A DNA stretch of 64,000 nucleotides, from assembly GCA_047495785.1 (NCBI GenBank), contig JBLDXI010000033.1, positions 868,001-932,000 of the forward strand. Reading direction: 5' to 3'. This stretch comes from Lepidodermella squamata. Lineage: Eukaryota > Gastrotricha. A program made the translations under genes and the position numbers. This document shows, in pieces, positions 29,352-39,614 of the stretch. The notes beneath the pieces were generated by a model. That model made no database searches and was not told the DNA's origin. It saw nothing but the letters and a program-made list of their open reading frames with translations. Positions within the stretch are counted from its first letter, which is position 1. Every line of letters begins with the position of its first letter.

Positions 29352-29869
29352 TGAGCAACTTTTAATAAAGCCTCCGATGTTAGCATATTACTATTTTTGC
29401 CCTAAGAGCCCTAAAATCTAGGTTCAGGCTTATATTTCCGATCGTCTATTATTTAGAACTCAACAACATCCGGTATACAACTCGAGCGCTTTCTTTTCTT
29501 AGATTAAATCAAGTTCAAGACGATTTTATTTGGTCTATTCACAAAAATAGGTCGGTAATGAGATTTTTAATCACATCCGCTTAGCTTTGAAATCTCGAAA
29601 ATGCTAAAAGGTTGTGACTATCGAGGTTTAACAAATTATTAGACGAGGCATGTTAATCTTATTATCTGTTTTAAATGAATTGGAACAGGTTCCGCTCGAA
29701 GTCTCCCTCGATTTTCGATAACGAAAGGTACACAAACTACAGACAATTTATCAGAAGTCCTGGGTTAAGGATGTGGGTTGTTTTATTGATCACCGATGCG
29801 TGGATTGAGCACTATATTTATAGGTCCCCGGGTTTTTGTCAGGTACGTTATTCGAAGTCATCCTAAGAA
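29352..29869. other. Divergent promoter of kinase gene and family A gene
   Basis: No gene seen. A TATA box for the plus-strand gene is at 29813-29824. Confidence 0.5.
29813..29824 (+). promoter_or_regulatory. TATA box of family A gene
   Basis: TATATTTATAGG, about 46 bp upstream of the ATG at 29870, the right distance for a short leader. Confidence 0.4.
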
Positions 29870-30280
29870 ATGTTTCGAGTTTGGACAATTTTCGCTTTTC
29901 TTCATATTTTACTTAGCAGCTGTTGGGGCCAGGCTGCCGATGATTTGTTGGCGCCAGAGTCGATTGATTTTGACCTTTCCGATTCAGTCACTGAGAATGA
30001 ACTAATCAAAGCAGAACGAGAACTTCGCAAGGCCTCAAAACGTCTTCTGATCGACGACACGCAGGATTTTCTGAGCATTGTCTGCCCGGACGAATCTAAG
30101 CATTCAGATTGCTTGATCCGGTTCAAGCTGATAACAAGGTTCTTGACCCTGACGAATATAGTCATAGAGCATTCTTACCGACGTCGGCGTTTAATTTTTC
30201 ACTGCAACCGCCTCCTCAAACAAGTTTTTGAACAACACATAACAGTCGACAGATTCATACTTTCATGTGCCAACATTTAA
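29870..30280 (+). CDS. Secreted four-cysteine protein, family A member 1
   Basis: 136 residues, intronless, unrecognised. A signal peptide (about 1-20) is followed by an acidic stretch and a helical region with charged heptads (ENELIKAERELRKASKRL). Four cysteines outside the signal peptide have family spacing: C-x8-C-x30-C-x20-C, with the block SYRRRRLIFHC and the end VDRFILSCANI. The same frame of cysteines and the terminal CAN/CAD end recur in three other genes here (38907, 40470, 44718). Two disulfides and a helical bundle are likely. The RRRR stretch could be a furin-type cleavage site, which would make it a two-chain hormone-like product; equally it may just be a basic helix. Followed by AATAAA at 30370. 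Confidence 0.8.
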   Translation: MFRVWTIFAFLHILLSSCWGQAADDLLAPESIDFDLSDSVTENELIKAERELRKASKRLLIDDTQDFLSIVCPDESKHSDCLIRFKLITRFLTLTNIVIEHSYRRRRLIFHCNRLLKQVFEQHITVDRFILSCANI

Positions 30281-30369
30281 TTTCAACTGTTAGTTCAACT
30301 AACATTTAACTAGATTTTGCTAATAACTAATAGTTTTACTAAATTGTATCGAAAGTCTAACGACACTCG

Positions 30370-30375
30370 AATAAA
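30370..30375 (+). promoter_or_regulatory. Polyadenylation signal of family A member 1
   Basis: AATAAA 90 bp past the stop, 6 bp before the end of the convergent family B gene. Confidence 0.45.
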
Positions 30376-30380
30376 GATAT

Positions 30381-30867
30381 TCAAGAGTCTATTTTGCCGT
30401 CCATGATATTTTTTGCGATCATTTTCGCCCAGACGTAGAAGGGTCCATTTTGGCTGCAAATCGCCATAGATCTGAACCTCTCCATGCACGCCTCGCGACG
30501 TTTAGCCGTTTCGAGTTCATCCTGCCGTTGTTTGTCCATAATAGCCTGGGCTAGCATTGATTCGTAATAGACAACAAGCGCTTTGCAGGCCTCCGGCATG
30601 CCCATTTGCATTTCAATGCGCTGCAATCTGCACCTCTCGATGTAAGCTTTGAATTCGTTGTGCTTGATGGCTATTACGAAAAACATTGTAATATTCGGAG
30701 GGTTTTGCTGATACAGTGTTAGATTTACCTTTCAGATTGGTAGATTGATTTGGCAAACCAAGTTTTGTAGCCTCGAAATCGCTCGAAATTCCATCGGCAG
30801 ACGATGCAGCGACAATTAACAAGGCACATAACTTCCCTAGGGCAATGGCGAGCTTATTGGAAATCAT
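30381..30867 (-). CDS. Secreted four-cysteine protein, family B member 1
   Basis: Two exons, 30867-30729 and 30670-30381, joined over a 58-bp phase-1 intron: 142 residues, unrecognised. Signal peptide about 1-24 (MISNKLAIALGKLCALLIVA). The mature part is helical with four cysteines; the last two form the family signature C-x9-C (ACMERFRSMAIC), followed by FYVWAKMIAKNIMDG. The signature recurs at 32879, 57514 and 60963. The intron falls 139 nt after the ATG in phase 1, matching the genes at 57514 (139 nt) and 32879 (133 nt). Tail-to-tail with family A member 1. Function unknown; small secreted, disulfide-bonded and multicopy, so a signal or defence role is possible. Confidence 0.8.
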
Positions 30868-31071
30868 TTTTTTATTTTAAATTCGCCGTATTGTTCCTAC
30901 AGGCCGGTATTGTGTCCGTTAAAGGGTCAAAACCCCGCGTTTATGAGTGGAAAACACCTCTCAGCAGCCTGCGCATGACCTAAAGCGCTAATCGTGCGTA
31001 AAGTCCCGATTTTGGTTGAGCGGTTTTGCGATGACTCATCATATTTATTTTATTGAAAAATTACTTAATTA

Positions 31072-31815
31072 TCACAATGCACTGGTGTTCAATCGCCGTT
31101 GCTGAATCATCACAACCGGTGGCATATTGAAGCCAGCTATTCTCGGTTCGTAATTGTCGCGGATGAGGTAGACACTTAAAACCAGGGCACTGAAGAGCAT
31201 CACTCCACCTGAAATGTGGCAGACAAGAAGGGTAAGCGCCCAGACAAGCTGGCGAACATCTTCAGATAATAATCGACTCCTATCATTATTATAGCCAGAT
31301 TTCAGAATTTGAGGCTTCGATATTACTCGAGATGAGTTGCTGGTAACAATAAGGTGGAACAGCAGCGATGGAACATTGTGGCTGGAATTCGTCGAGAAAT
31401 CTAGGTCATCATTGTAATAACCTGGGTTGTCCAGTGACAAATCGGCGTAGTAGATTTCAACCGCACCCCAGACACTGAGCGCAAAGGCGATGAAAGACAT
31501 CAGGATTGCAATGAGGTGGTTCTTCGCATGACGTGGCCATCGCTTAACAGCTTTCGTCCGGCGTTGTAGTCGAAATTCGAAAGGCTGGTGGCATATTTCG
31601 CAAATCATTTGCTTGTAATAGCCGCTGTTGAATCGATTGTGGCCGAATCGAGATAGCACGAATGTTTCTAGGCATTTCAAATGGGCGCATCCGACTGAGC
31701 CTCGGCATGAGCAGAATCCGGAGAATAACGCCTCTGACTCATCGCCATCGCCCCCAGCCATGCTGCAGATTCGGCATTCGTAACTTGAAATTTCTTCAAG
31801 ATTTTCTTCCGACAT
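31072..31815 (-). CDS. RING-CH membrane E3 ligase
   Basis: 247 residues, intronless; start at ATG 31813-31815 (one GTG upstream ignored). RING-CH finger about 14-78 (CRIC, FCSCRGSVGCAHLKC, CEIC) with an acidic GGDGDESEA insertion after the first Cys pair, as in its relatives. Linker RRTKAVKRWPR, membrane segments about 100-125 and 187-212, a long luminal loop with NSS sequons, and tail FNMPPVVMI. It sits between the two small secreted families. Confidence 0.91.
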   Translation of the reverse strand: MSEENLEEISSYECRICSMAGGDGDESEALFSGFCSCRGSVGCAHLKCLETFVLSRFGHNRFNSGYYKQMICEICHQPFEFRLQRRTKAVKRWPRHAKNHLIAILMSFIAFALSVWGAVEIYYADLSLDNPGYYNDDLDFSTNSSHNVPSLLFHLIVTSNSSRVISKPQILKSGYNNDRSRLLSEDVRQLVWALTLLVCHISGGVMLFSALVLSVYLIRDNYEPRIAGFNMPPVVMIQQRRLNTSAL

Positions 31816-32878
31816 CACGTGTGATAAAGCGAATTAGCTTTTTATGACCATAATAATTTAACATTGGTCACGGTTTTTAGAGGCCTAACTGGTACCTGGG
31901 CTCTTTTTACGTATTCCTAGCGCTCGTCTATCGATCAGTACCGGCTATATGAGAGCGAGACTGGTGAATTAATTATTTATATTGATAACGATTTTTCATC
32001 ACGCCTCGAAGCTGGAACTCGCTTTGACTAATGCACAGCACGGTATGCACCGAGATTATCCTCGCGGCTAGCGGTCATTCATGCGTGACCGATCGGTATA
32101 ATATTATGGCTATTTGAATATTAGCGCAGAGACACGTAAATACCTGCGGGCAAAGTGTTAATTTTTCACGTGCGATCTCAAAATTTATGGGCCAAGAAAT
32201 GTTGAGTGGACCTGTGGAAACTTTTTAGCGATTTAAATACCATTTTAAATGCGAGTTTGTGAATTACGAAAAACCCACCTTAATAATTTTGTGTGCATTG
32301 AGAGCATAAAAGTATTTTCCCTTCGTTATTTTCTAATTTTGTGGTGTCAATTTTTTGTCCAAAATCTGATATGGGCTTGATGGTGTCTCTAAAATGAATA
32401 GCCTCATATGAAGTTTTCAGGAAACATCTAGAAAAAAACCAGTCTAAATAGGATAAACATTGAAACTCACGCTTCAATAATTCCAACCGCTTTTTATCAT
32501 GCCCCGCGCCCGTAGGAAAATTATCTGAGAAAATAAGCAATGAAAAACAAGAGCCAAAGTCCGTGCGTGAATCATCACGATAAACTTCATTTCAAGCGCT
32601 AAGAGGTGAAAATTTATGAACTAGTCCCCGATTCGAAATTGCGTAGAGGAAGATCCGTGACTCTAATTTGTGTCCAAAATGACTCGCCAGTTCGATCCGA
32701 GTGGGCACGAAAATAGCACGCTTCATTGATCAGATTAATTAAGCCTCTGACAACTTCCGTTTATTCTGTTAAAATTGCTATTCTATTTGAGATATTTTGC
32801 GACCTCCTTGTCCAGTCTGGAAATTCGCGTTTGCAAATATAACAACATTAGGCATTCAAAAATTTAAAAATTATAAGT
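31816..32878. other. Intergenic, one doubtful reading frame
   Basis: A minus-strand ATG at about 32590 opens a hydrophobic signal-like peptide, and a frame at 32280-32540 follows, but no splice model joins them without a stop. I do not call a gene. Otherwise nothing seen. Confidence 0.4.
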
Positions 32879-33367
32879 CTATGAGTTTGTTAAATCAGTT
32901 CGCCGCCCATGCATGATATCTTTAGCGAGAATTTTAGCCCAAAGGTAAAACGACGTCTGGCTTCCTTCGCCGGCATCGTCGCAGAAAGTTCGCGATTTCA
33001 GCAGTGACATGCATTGGTCGTAACGTTGCCGATATTTAACAGCCTGAAGTAGCGCTAGAAGTTTAGATAATCGAGTTTCGCTGTCTTCGACGCATTTTGG
33101 CGTAGTGCAGGCTGATCGATGCTGCAGCGCCTGTTTTATCGTCCGCTCGACGTTTTCCAAAAATTTCTCGCTATACATGGTCTCTAAAATAGCGATTGAA
33201 GATAAATAAATTTGATTTCATCAGATTTTCTTACGTTTCATGACGCTGATATCGGGCGTATCGGCTGACTTGTTGGCCAACTTGCTGCTTGCAATACTTT
33301 CGACGCGAATGCAATCGGCTTGAAATGCGAACAACGCAAGAATTGGCAGAACAACAATAACTGCCAT
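32879..33367 (-). CDS. Secreted four-cysteine protein, family B member 2
   Basis: Two exons, 33367-33235 and 33183-32879, with a 51-bp phase-1 intron: 145 residues. Signal peptide about 1-19 (MAVIVVLPILALFAFQADC). Four cysteines follow the signal: SAC, KC, then DQCMSLLKSRTFC (C-x9-C), and the FYLWAKILAKDIMHG block. Between the cysteines and that block it has an extra acidic Gly-rich insert (DDAGEGSQTS). The position and phase of the intron match the other intron-bearing family B genes. The C-terminal HGRR could be a processing site but is not shared. Function unknown. Confidence 0.8.
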
Positions 33368-34121
33368 TTTTATTTATAGAAATAAAATTGCTATATTAAT
33401 GGCGCGTCAATAAATTGTTATTCGGACTGCGCGCACCAACGCGAATGCGGGGTGGAATAATAAAGGAAATTCTGTCAAGATGAGAGATTTTTACGATAAT
33501 TTATGCAGTGATTGCTAAAAATGAGTATGAAGTTACTGGCAAGCCGAACTATTGATCAAAGGCCATTACTTTCAATTGGGCCCTAGATAATTTTTCATCT
33601 CTAAAAATGAAGGCTGGAATTTCATCCTAAAAAAATTATTTCTAGCTAGTTTTTTCTCTAACAAATTGATCACCAAATGACGTGGATTACCTGTATAAAA
33701 ATAGAACGCGTGCTGTAAAATGAAGGTTTCACCGGAAGCCGGTGAAAGAACAAATAGTGCGGAAATTTCGAAAATTATTACTACACAATTTTAGCGTACT
33801 CTGCGCGAATCAATTATAGTCCACTACGGGCCTCTTTCGGTGAGTAGGAGTGCGAAAGCCACGCAGAAAAATGGCTCACGTGGTGAAAAAAATAGGCATA
33901 ATAAAACATAGCTTGGCGCATTGCAAGTGAATCAACCACAACAACATCGAGCGTTTTTTCCAATTTTTTGTACCAGAGAGATCGATTTTACGATCCCCGC
34001 TAATTTGTCTAATTTGGTCAGTGTTTTTCTGCATCACGTAATCTAGGTTATTATTTGCATGAGTCGCAACATCATAGAAATCTGAGATGGTTATTTTATT
34101 CATAATAATATTTTCATTAAA
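33368..34121. other. Intergenic, small hairpin only
   Basis: No supported gene. A perfect 9-bp inverted repeat TTTCACCGG / CCGGTGAAA with a 3-base centre lies at 33727-33747. A 75-codon ATG frame on the minus strand at 33876-34103 has no similarity and is not called. Confidence 0.45.
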
Positions 34122-35546
34122 TCAAATTGCACAGCCTCTTAGATTTTGAAAAATAAACCACGGCCGTGAAACAGGCCATCTCGCTAATTTACGGCCCCTG
34201 TGACATTGGTCATCCGGAAATGACTCATATTCAATCAATTTCCAACACTCGCCTAGTAGCTGATAACGCTTTGGTCCGTAAAATCGATGTAAATTATGAA
34301 GCAGACAGTCGCCGGATGTTGGCATCGCAATAAACAGGAGGCCGCCAGGTTTAACGGTACAGCTAACCTTAGCCATCGCCATTAAATCACCGTCGGGATT
34401 GAGAGGCTCGCCAAATCGGCCGAGACCATTTTGAGAAATCGTCGAATAAGTCACTGCAAAGTCGAATTTACCAATTAAATCCCCATTCGTAAACAAATTA
34501 GCCGCTTCATTCGTAGGCATGAAGGCGAGATGAGGATGTTTAGCAGGCAAAAATTGCGAATAATTTAGCGCATCAATCGACGTCACGTGACCAGCTCCAG
34601 ATCGTAGAATTTCAAATTCAAGCCACGGATAAGACGTCCCGATAACGACTCCATTTTTGTCGCGGATTAAATCGCCATATTTAGCTAACAAAGCCCGTAA
34701 AGGTGGTACGGTGGTCTCGAAATCGACCGGGTAGAAAATATCACGAGCGTGGGAAAAATCGAGATAACTGCGGTTTGTTAAATTTACGACGTAATTCCAT
34801 TCGTCCACCACGTTTTCCTTCGTATTCACCGGCTCGTCTTGCGTTAATTGATGTTCGATGATTTTATACCAAGATTGGCTGCGGTTAATGAATCGCTCCC
34901 GGATGTTTTCATGAGACCAGGTGAAGTTGAGACCCCCTGCTGGGGACATCGGTAATTCGTGTTTTAAGGTAGTAAAACAAATAGGCTGGTCGGTATCAAG
35001 TCGCCAGTAGTCGGTAAAATTCGATAAATCATATTCGATTAAGCCGTGATTTTTCAAATAACGGAAAACATGGTAATTTTTCTTCTTCGAATCAAGTTGA
35101 TCGACGAGTTCTTCAGGTGAGTTTGCGAGTATCGACTCGTGATTTTCCGCGTCGATTGCGAGGTAGGGGAAGGTTGAGCTGTAAACGGCCCAAGGTTCAA
35201 ACCAGCTTGAAACTCGACTGGCTGATGATTGATCGATGTTGTTCGACCATAGACGAGATTCGATAATTGGGCAATACGTCATTGTTTGAGCTTCGCGTGG
35301 CAAATTTTGCTCGCAACGAACGCAAAATGCCGGCAATTTGCTGCTGGAAAAATCATTTTTTTTAGTCAAAAACGATTTTTAAATGGCAATTAAAATTATT
35401 CACCTAATTCGCAACAGGGCTGTTTTATTGACTGACCGTTTAACCGAAGCATTCGAAGATTGTTGGTGAAAAGTGAAATAAAATAAACAACCGATAACTA
35501 CTACAACGAGAAATCCCGTAAATTTTGAACGATCACAGGCAACCAT
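34122..35546 (-). CDS. DUF268-like type II membrane protein
   Basis: Two exons, 35546-35404 and 35343-34122, with a 60-bp intron: 454 residues. A single membrane anchor near the N-terminus (about 10-28, FTGFLVVVVIGCLFYF) with a short basic cytosolic end predicts a type II Golgi or ER protein. The luminal part ends in a region typical of DUF268 (PF03269): LLAKYGDL, GVVIGTSYPWLEFEILRSGA, TSIDALNY, FDFAVTYSTISQNGLGRFGEPLNPDGDL and KPGGLLFIAMP, which has the shape of a class I methyltransferase fold (acidic loop at SID, GGLL strand). DUF268 was first described from Caenorhabditis; its activity is not known to me. N-glycosylation sequons are frequent. The ATG was chosen because it precedes the anchor; an AT-rich TATATA lies almost adjacent, so the start could differ. 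Confidence 0.78.
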
Positions 35547-36305
35547 TTCTACTATATAAAGCAAGCTGCTGACAAAAATAATTCGAAGTTTTGAATATAG
35601 TTGCTTGTAATTTGGCACGCGATTCTAAATCAAGCGGCTTACGTCAGCTCGCCATTGATATTTCCACCTCTTCATCCTTTTTCCAGCTGAAATTTTACGC
35701 TGGAAACGAAAAAATCACGTTCGATATTCAGAATTGCCCAAATATATGGAAACATTTCACGATTATCAAACACAAGTGAGGTAATGACAATAGATAAAAA
35801 TTAGCAGGAGGACATTTCTTATCGTTGTCAAAATCGATATAGCAAATTCTTCGAACAAATTTGCCTCTCTCATTGCTTGAAGTCTGCTTTCTCTTTCTTT
35901 CATGTTTTAAATTGATCTATTTTATTTTGAAATTGTTTGAATTTCTATTTTCCTTTGCCATTGTCTGGACAGTTCGCTTTTACCGGTTAGCTTCCGTAAA
36001 TGTTTTACCAGTTTTCGGCTAGTAAATATGGTACCCAAACTATTTCGGGTCTACTTCGTTTTTTTTCAAATTTATCGAAATAAAGAGGCAACCCTGAAAT
36101 TGCCCGAGAGGCGACTATTTTTGCCCTTGTCTAATAAACATGACCTAGGTCAAAGACGGTTTATGCACCCTCTCTGCATAGATAAAGCAGCACGTGTTTC
36201 AGCATAATAATACACACACACACACACACAACAGCAAAACAAGCTCGTATCAGCTCATGTGCGGTTTTCATAGAGAAATAATTCCGAATTTTTAGAAGTT
36301 TTAGA
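35547..36305. other. Divergent promoter region, AC microsatellite
   Basis: Between the DUF268-like gene and the dehydrogenase. Only the AC repeat at 36212-36230 stands out. TTTTTAG and TTTTAG precede the ATG at 36306. Confidence 0.5.
36212..36230. repeat. (AC)n microsatellite
   Basis: About 9.5 perfect AC units, 76 bp upstream of the short-chain dehydrogenase start. Confidence 0.95.
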
Positions 36306-37247
36306 ATGACGTTTTTCGCTGAAATCGGCGTAGCGGTCACGGCCTATTTCTCCCTGCGAGGCGCTTATCGGGTGGCTAAATTTTACCAGGCTCATTTCAC
36401 ACGCAGCAAAATCGACTTTTCAAAGCTTCAAACCGCTGTTATAACGGGTCCAACTGACGGCATTGGCAAGGCTTATGCTTTCGAACTCGCTCGACTTGGC
36501 CTGAAACAACTGGTTTTAATCGGCCGAAGCCCCGAGAAGCTGGCATCGACATCGGCTGCGATAGCGGCAAAATACCCGAAGGTCCAGATTCGAACTATTC
36601 AAGCTGATTTTCAAGAAGTCGACATCTACCCGAAAATCGAGGAGCAACTCGCTGATCTGCGCGATATCGACGTGCTGGTTAACAACGTTGGCGCGAATAT
36701 CAACGTTCAAAGACAAGTCCATGACACCTCGAGAACGAATCTATTCAAAATGATCAATATCAATATTGTGTCCACGGTGATGATGAGTCAGATGATTTTG
36801 AAGAAAATGGTCGAAAATCAACGACGGGGTGTTGTCATCAGCATGTCGTCATGCGCTGCTAATTTCCCACCAACTGCACCCGTATACACGGCAGCTAAAA
36901 AGTTTGTTACGAGATTTAGCGAAGGTCTTGGGATTCAGTATGACAATCAAAAATTCGGCATAACGGTTCAAGTTGTCGAGCCTCAAGTCGTTCGAACCAA
37001 GATGGCGAGATACCTCACAGGGCCGTTTGCGATGGAACCGGATGCCTACGCTAGGGAGGCCTTGGCAACGGTTGGCCATTACGACCGAACTGCGGGTGGG
37101 ACGAGGCATGATTTCCAGGAGTTTTTGCAATCTCTACTGCCGCGGCAAGCGGTTATCTTTTACATGAAAATATTTCAGCGGGAAATCTCGAAAGCTGCAG
37201 CTGAGCAAGGTAACAATTCCAATCTGCTGAGTAATAAAACTGGCTGA
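36306..37247 (+). CDS. Short-chain dehydrogenase, HSD17B12 / LET-767-like
   Basis: 313 residues, intronless, the usual size of the very-long-chain 3-oxoacyl-CoA reductase / 17-beta-hydroxysteroid dehydrogenase group. An N-terminal hydrophobic stretch (about 1-20) precedes the Rossmann motif TGPTDGIGKAYAFELA (about 47-62), then NNVG (about 124), catalytic Ser in ISMSSCAA, and YxxxK as VYTAAKK (about 198). The segment VQVVEPQVVRTKMA fits the family's V-x-P-x-x-V-x-T-x-M block. Note Pro in TGPTDGIG where most members have Ala or Ser. Expected in the ER membrane, reducing 3-ketoacyl-CoA in fatty acid elongation or a steroid. AATAAA follows at 37266. Confidence 0.9.
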   Translation: MTFFAEIGVAVTAYFSLRGAYRVAKFYQAHFTRSKIDFSKLQTAVITGPTDGIGKAYAFELARLGLKQLVLIGRSPEKLASTSAAIAAKYPKVQIRTIQADFQEVDIYPKIEEQLADLRDIDVLVNNVGANINVQRQVHDTSRTNLFKMININIVSTVMMSQMILKKMVENQRRGVVISMSSCAANFPPTAPVYTAAKKFVTRFSEGLGIQYDNQKFGITVQVVEPQVVRTKMARYLTGPFAMEPDAYAREALATVGHYDRTAGGTRHDFQEFLQSLLPRQAVIFYMKIFQREISKAAAEQGNNSNLLSNKTG

Positions 37248-37265
37248 TAAATGATTTTTTTGTAC

Positions 37266-37271
37266 AATAAA
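37266..37271 (+). promoter_or_regulatory. Polyadenylation signal of the short-chain dehydrogenase
   Basis: AATAAA 19 bp past the stop. Confidence 0.5.
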
Positions 37272-37404
37272 ACCTCCTTTTACCACTAACAACATGGTCT
37301 TATTTTCGGAAAATACGTGTTTTTACTGGTTCTTCATATTTCACAGTGAATGAACGCACTTGCACTAAAAAAATGCGCCCTAAGAATAGCTTATTATAGA
37401 AATA

Positions 37405-38104
37405 CAGTGTGATTCAGAAAGGCCGCCCCAACCACGATTAGTATTTTTTTCCTCTTGTTTTTTCCCCAAAATTTTTTCTAAGTCCGCGCGTGCCGACTCG
37501 AAAATAATTTTCGCAAAAAAATAATAATAGCCAAGAATTAAAATAATAAACCTAAAACAACAGATAAGACTATGATGAAATGGCGACTGACAAGAATAGA
37601 TAGGCAGGATGAAGAAAAATCTGAACAGGGAACAGTTTAGCTTTTGACAGAAGAAGCAAAACTACCATTTTGCATTTTGAAATTCCGAAAAACTACCATG
37701 GGAAATTGATAATTAAATGCGGAATACAATTCTAAAAAGCCAAAACTTTCGTTAAACAAATAAGTGAAATGCATGGGAGCAGTGCTTGCTGTTCTTAAAA
37801 GCGCTGAAAAAGCTGTGGAGAAACCTGAAAACAGCTTAAAATAGGACCGAAATTTGATTGATTACTGCTAGCTATTTTTGCTATCTGTCGTGGTTGGCGT
37901 GATCGAGTTGATGCTCCATGATCGGCGTGATCGGCGTGATTTGTGTGATCGTCATGAAAAAACGCCAAAATTAACGATAATAACACGCATTCATTCATCA
38001 CAAAAAACTGGAAAAACTGATGAATCCGATCCAATTTTTTCTATGGCCGTGTCAAGCACGTGCCTGTTTATGATGCGCTCGGGCGCCCTTTCTGAATCAC
38101 ACTG
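37405..38104. mobile_element. 700-bp TIR element with TA target duplication (Tc1/mariner-like)
   Basis: The left end CAGTGTGATTCAGAAAGG(C)CGCCC and the right end read on the minus strand CAGTGTGATTCAGAAAGG(G)CGCCC form 24-bp terminal inverted repeats with a single mismatch. A TA lies on each side (37403-37404 and 38105-38106), as for the Tc1/mariner superfamily. No transposase is encoded, so it is non-autonomous. The interior includes a short array of GATCGGCGT-like units near 37895-37960. The near-identical ends suggest a fairly young copy. The superfamily is judged from the TA and TIRs only. Confidence 0.85.
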
Positions 38105-38906
38105 TACAGCGTGTCCCATAAGTAACACAAGGAAAGAAAATACGCTAAAAAGGGTTCAGCAACTCTAGAATGAGAAGTCCTATCTCATGGCCGGAAAAAT
38201 GTTGGAAAAATTCAAAAAATCACGAGAATATTAATCAAGTATGTCCCTTGTTAATCGGATTAAACAAGTCCGGAGAGATTTGGTCTAACCCGGTAAAATA
38301 CCGAAAATTACCGAACCAGTTACCATCGAAGTTTTCCGGGTTTTTCCCGGTAAATTTATTCATACAAAAAGGTGCCAAATTAAAGAATAATAGCGCAACT
38401 GCTGGGACACCAGGCATACCTTGTCAAAGTTCACATTTCAGTGAATTAGAAATTAATTGAAAAAATTACATTATTAAAAAATCGTTTCATATATGCCTGC
38501 CTAATTCATTTCGCAGCAAAAAAATACCATCACATGTATGTTTCGAGAAATTTTGAAAGCCAACAGTTTACGGAATTTCCCCATCCAAAATCAGACCCGT
38601 TTACAGGCTCCATAAAATCGTTGCTTCAGCGCTAAAAACCGTCAAAGCTGCGCCAAAATATGCAGATCAATCAGGATTCCGGAATCATCCTCCAATTTTA
38701 CTTCGAAATATCAAACTTTTGCGCTTCAAGCTGAAAAATTTCAGGCCTGAAATCCATACTAGGGTAACATAGATAACTTATTTATTGATTAAAGTTCGAC
38801 ATGCCTGAGATAGTTAATAGTTTCAATGGGATATAATTTCACGAGGTTAAAACCAACTCGTCTGCTGCGTTCAAAGGTCAGAAAGGTCAGTTCATAGGTT
38901 CATCCT
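38105..38906. other. Intergenic, possible second transposon end
   Basis: Immediately right of the TIR element the sequence CAGCGTGTCCCATAAGTAAC resembles the GTGTCCCATAAG ends of other mariner-like elements, again after a TA, but I cannot find a matching inverted end. No gene seen. Confidence 0.35.
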
Positions 38907-39323
38907 TTAAAGGTCAGCGCAAGTGACGAGAAATAGATCGATCGAAAGCCGATGTTCAACAACATCTTTGATCAGACGATTGCAGCGATTTAGGCGCCGT
39001 TGTTGTGACGAATTACCTGGAATTGTGTACGATCTCTCCACAAACCGCCTGATCAAAAACGAACGGAGCAAACATCCAGCCAGCCAGTCATCAATAGCAT
39101 CGGAATGATTCGAGCATACTTGGCTCAGAAGACTTCGAGCATATAACAGCAGCCGAGCGGTAACTTTCGCGAGCTTTTGTTCTGTAATAGTCGCTCTTGT
39201 ACCTTCAATCAGGCCATCCGCAACCTTGGCTCCGCCTTCCGCTGCGTCTTGCGAAGATAAACAGTAGCCGAGATTCATTGATTGGAGCAATACCAAACAG
39301 GGTAATACGAATATCATCTCCAT
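38907..39323 (-). CDS. Secreted four-cysteine protein, family A member 2
   Basis: 138 residues, intronless. Signal peptide about 1-21 (MEMIFVLPCLVLLQSMNLGYC). Family cysteines are spaced C-x13-C-x29-C-x20-C, with RRLNRCNRLIKDVVEH and the end FLVTCADL. It is the most divergent family A member: the basic run is QQRRL rather than RRRR, which argues against a universal furin site, and the first cysteine interval is longer. A helical region with Ala/Leu heptads precedes the first Cys. A TATAAAAA stretch sits only 10 bp before the ATG. Function unknown. Confidence 0.78.
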   Translation of the reverse strand: MEMIFVLPCLVLLQSMNLGYCLSSQDAAEGGAKVADGLIEGTRATITEQKLAKVTARLLLYARSLLSQVCSNHSDAIDDWLAGCLLRSFLIRRFVERSYTIPGNSSQQRRLNRCNRLIKDVVEHRLSIDLFLVTCADL

Positions 39324-39614
39324 GCTGTAGAATTTTTATAAACTAGCAATGCTTACACCTGGGCTGAGCTATCCACCTATCGAGGTGAGTAATATGACAA
39401 GGTGAATCAATTTTAAGCCCGCAGACACATACACTGACTTCTGAAAGACAATTCCTCATACTGAAAAGAGGTACAATGTTACGTAGAGGTACGTCCTATA
39501 CATGTTCCTAGAAAAACAGTAATTTTATAGGAATTAGAATTATAAATAAATTAACGACACTAGAAAAAATCACGGTATAGTAATGCTACACGGTAATTTT
39601 TGAAGACAGATTGA

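Noticed and set aside
32280-32600. Possible small spliced secreted gene on the minus strand
   Set aside because: Signal-like peptide and downstream frame cannot be joined without a stop using GT-AG introns of normal size.
33876-34103. 75-codon ATG frame downstream of the DUF268-like gene
   Set aside because: No similarity, low-complexity composition, and no promoter or polyadenylation evidence.
12780-36306. TTTTAG before some start codons as spliced-leader acceptor sites
   Set aside because: Seen before 12796, 16702 and 36306 but absent before most other genes; not enough for a trans-splicing claim.
37795-38168. His/Asp-rich and Arg/Asp-rich frames inside the TIR element
   Set aside because: They come from the GATCGGCGT-like repeat units and show no transposase motif.
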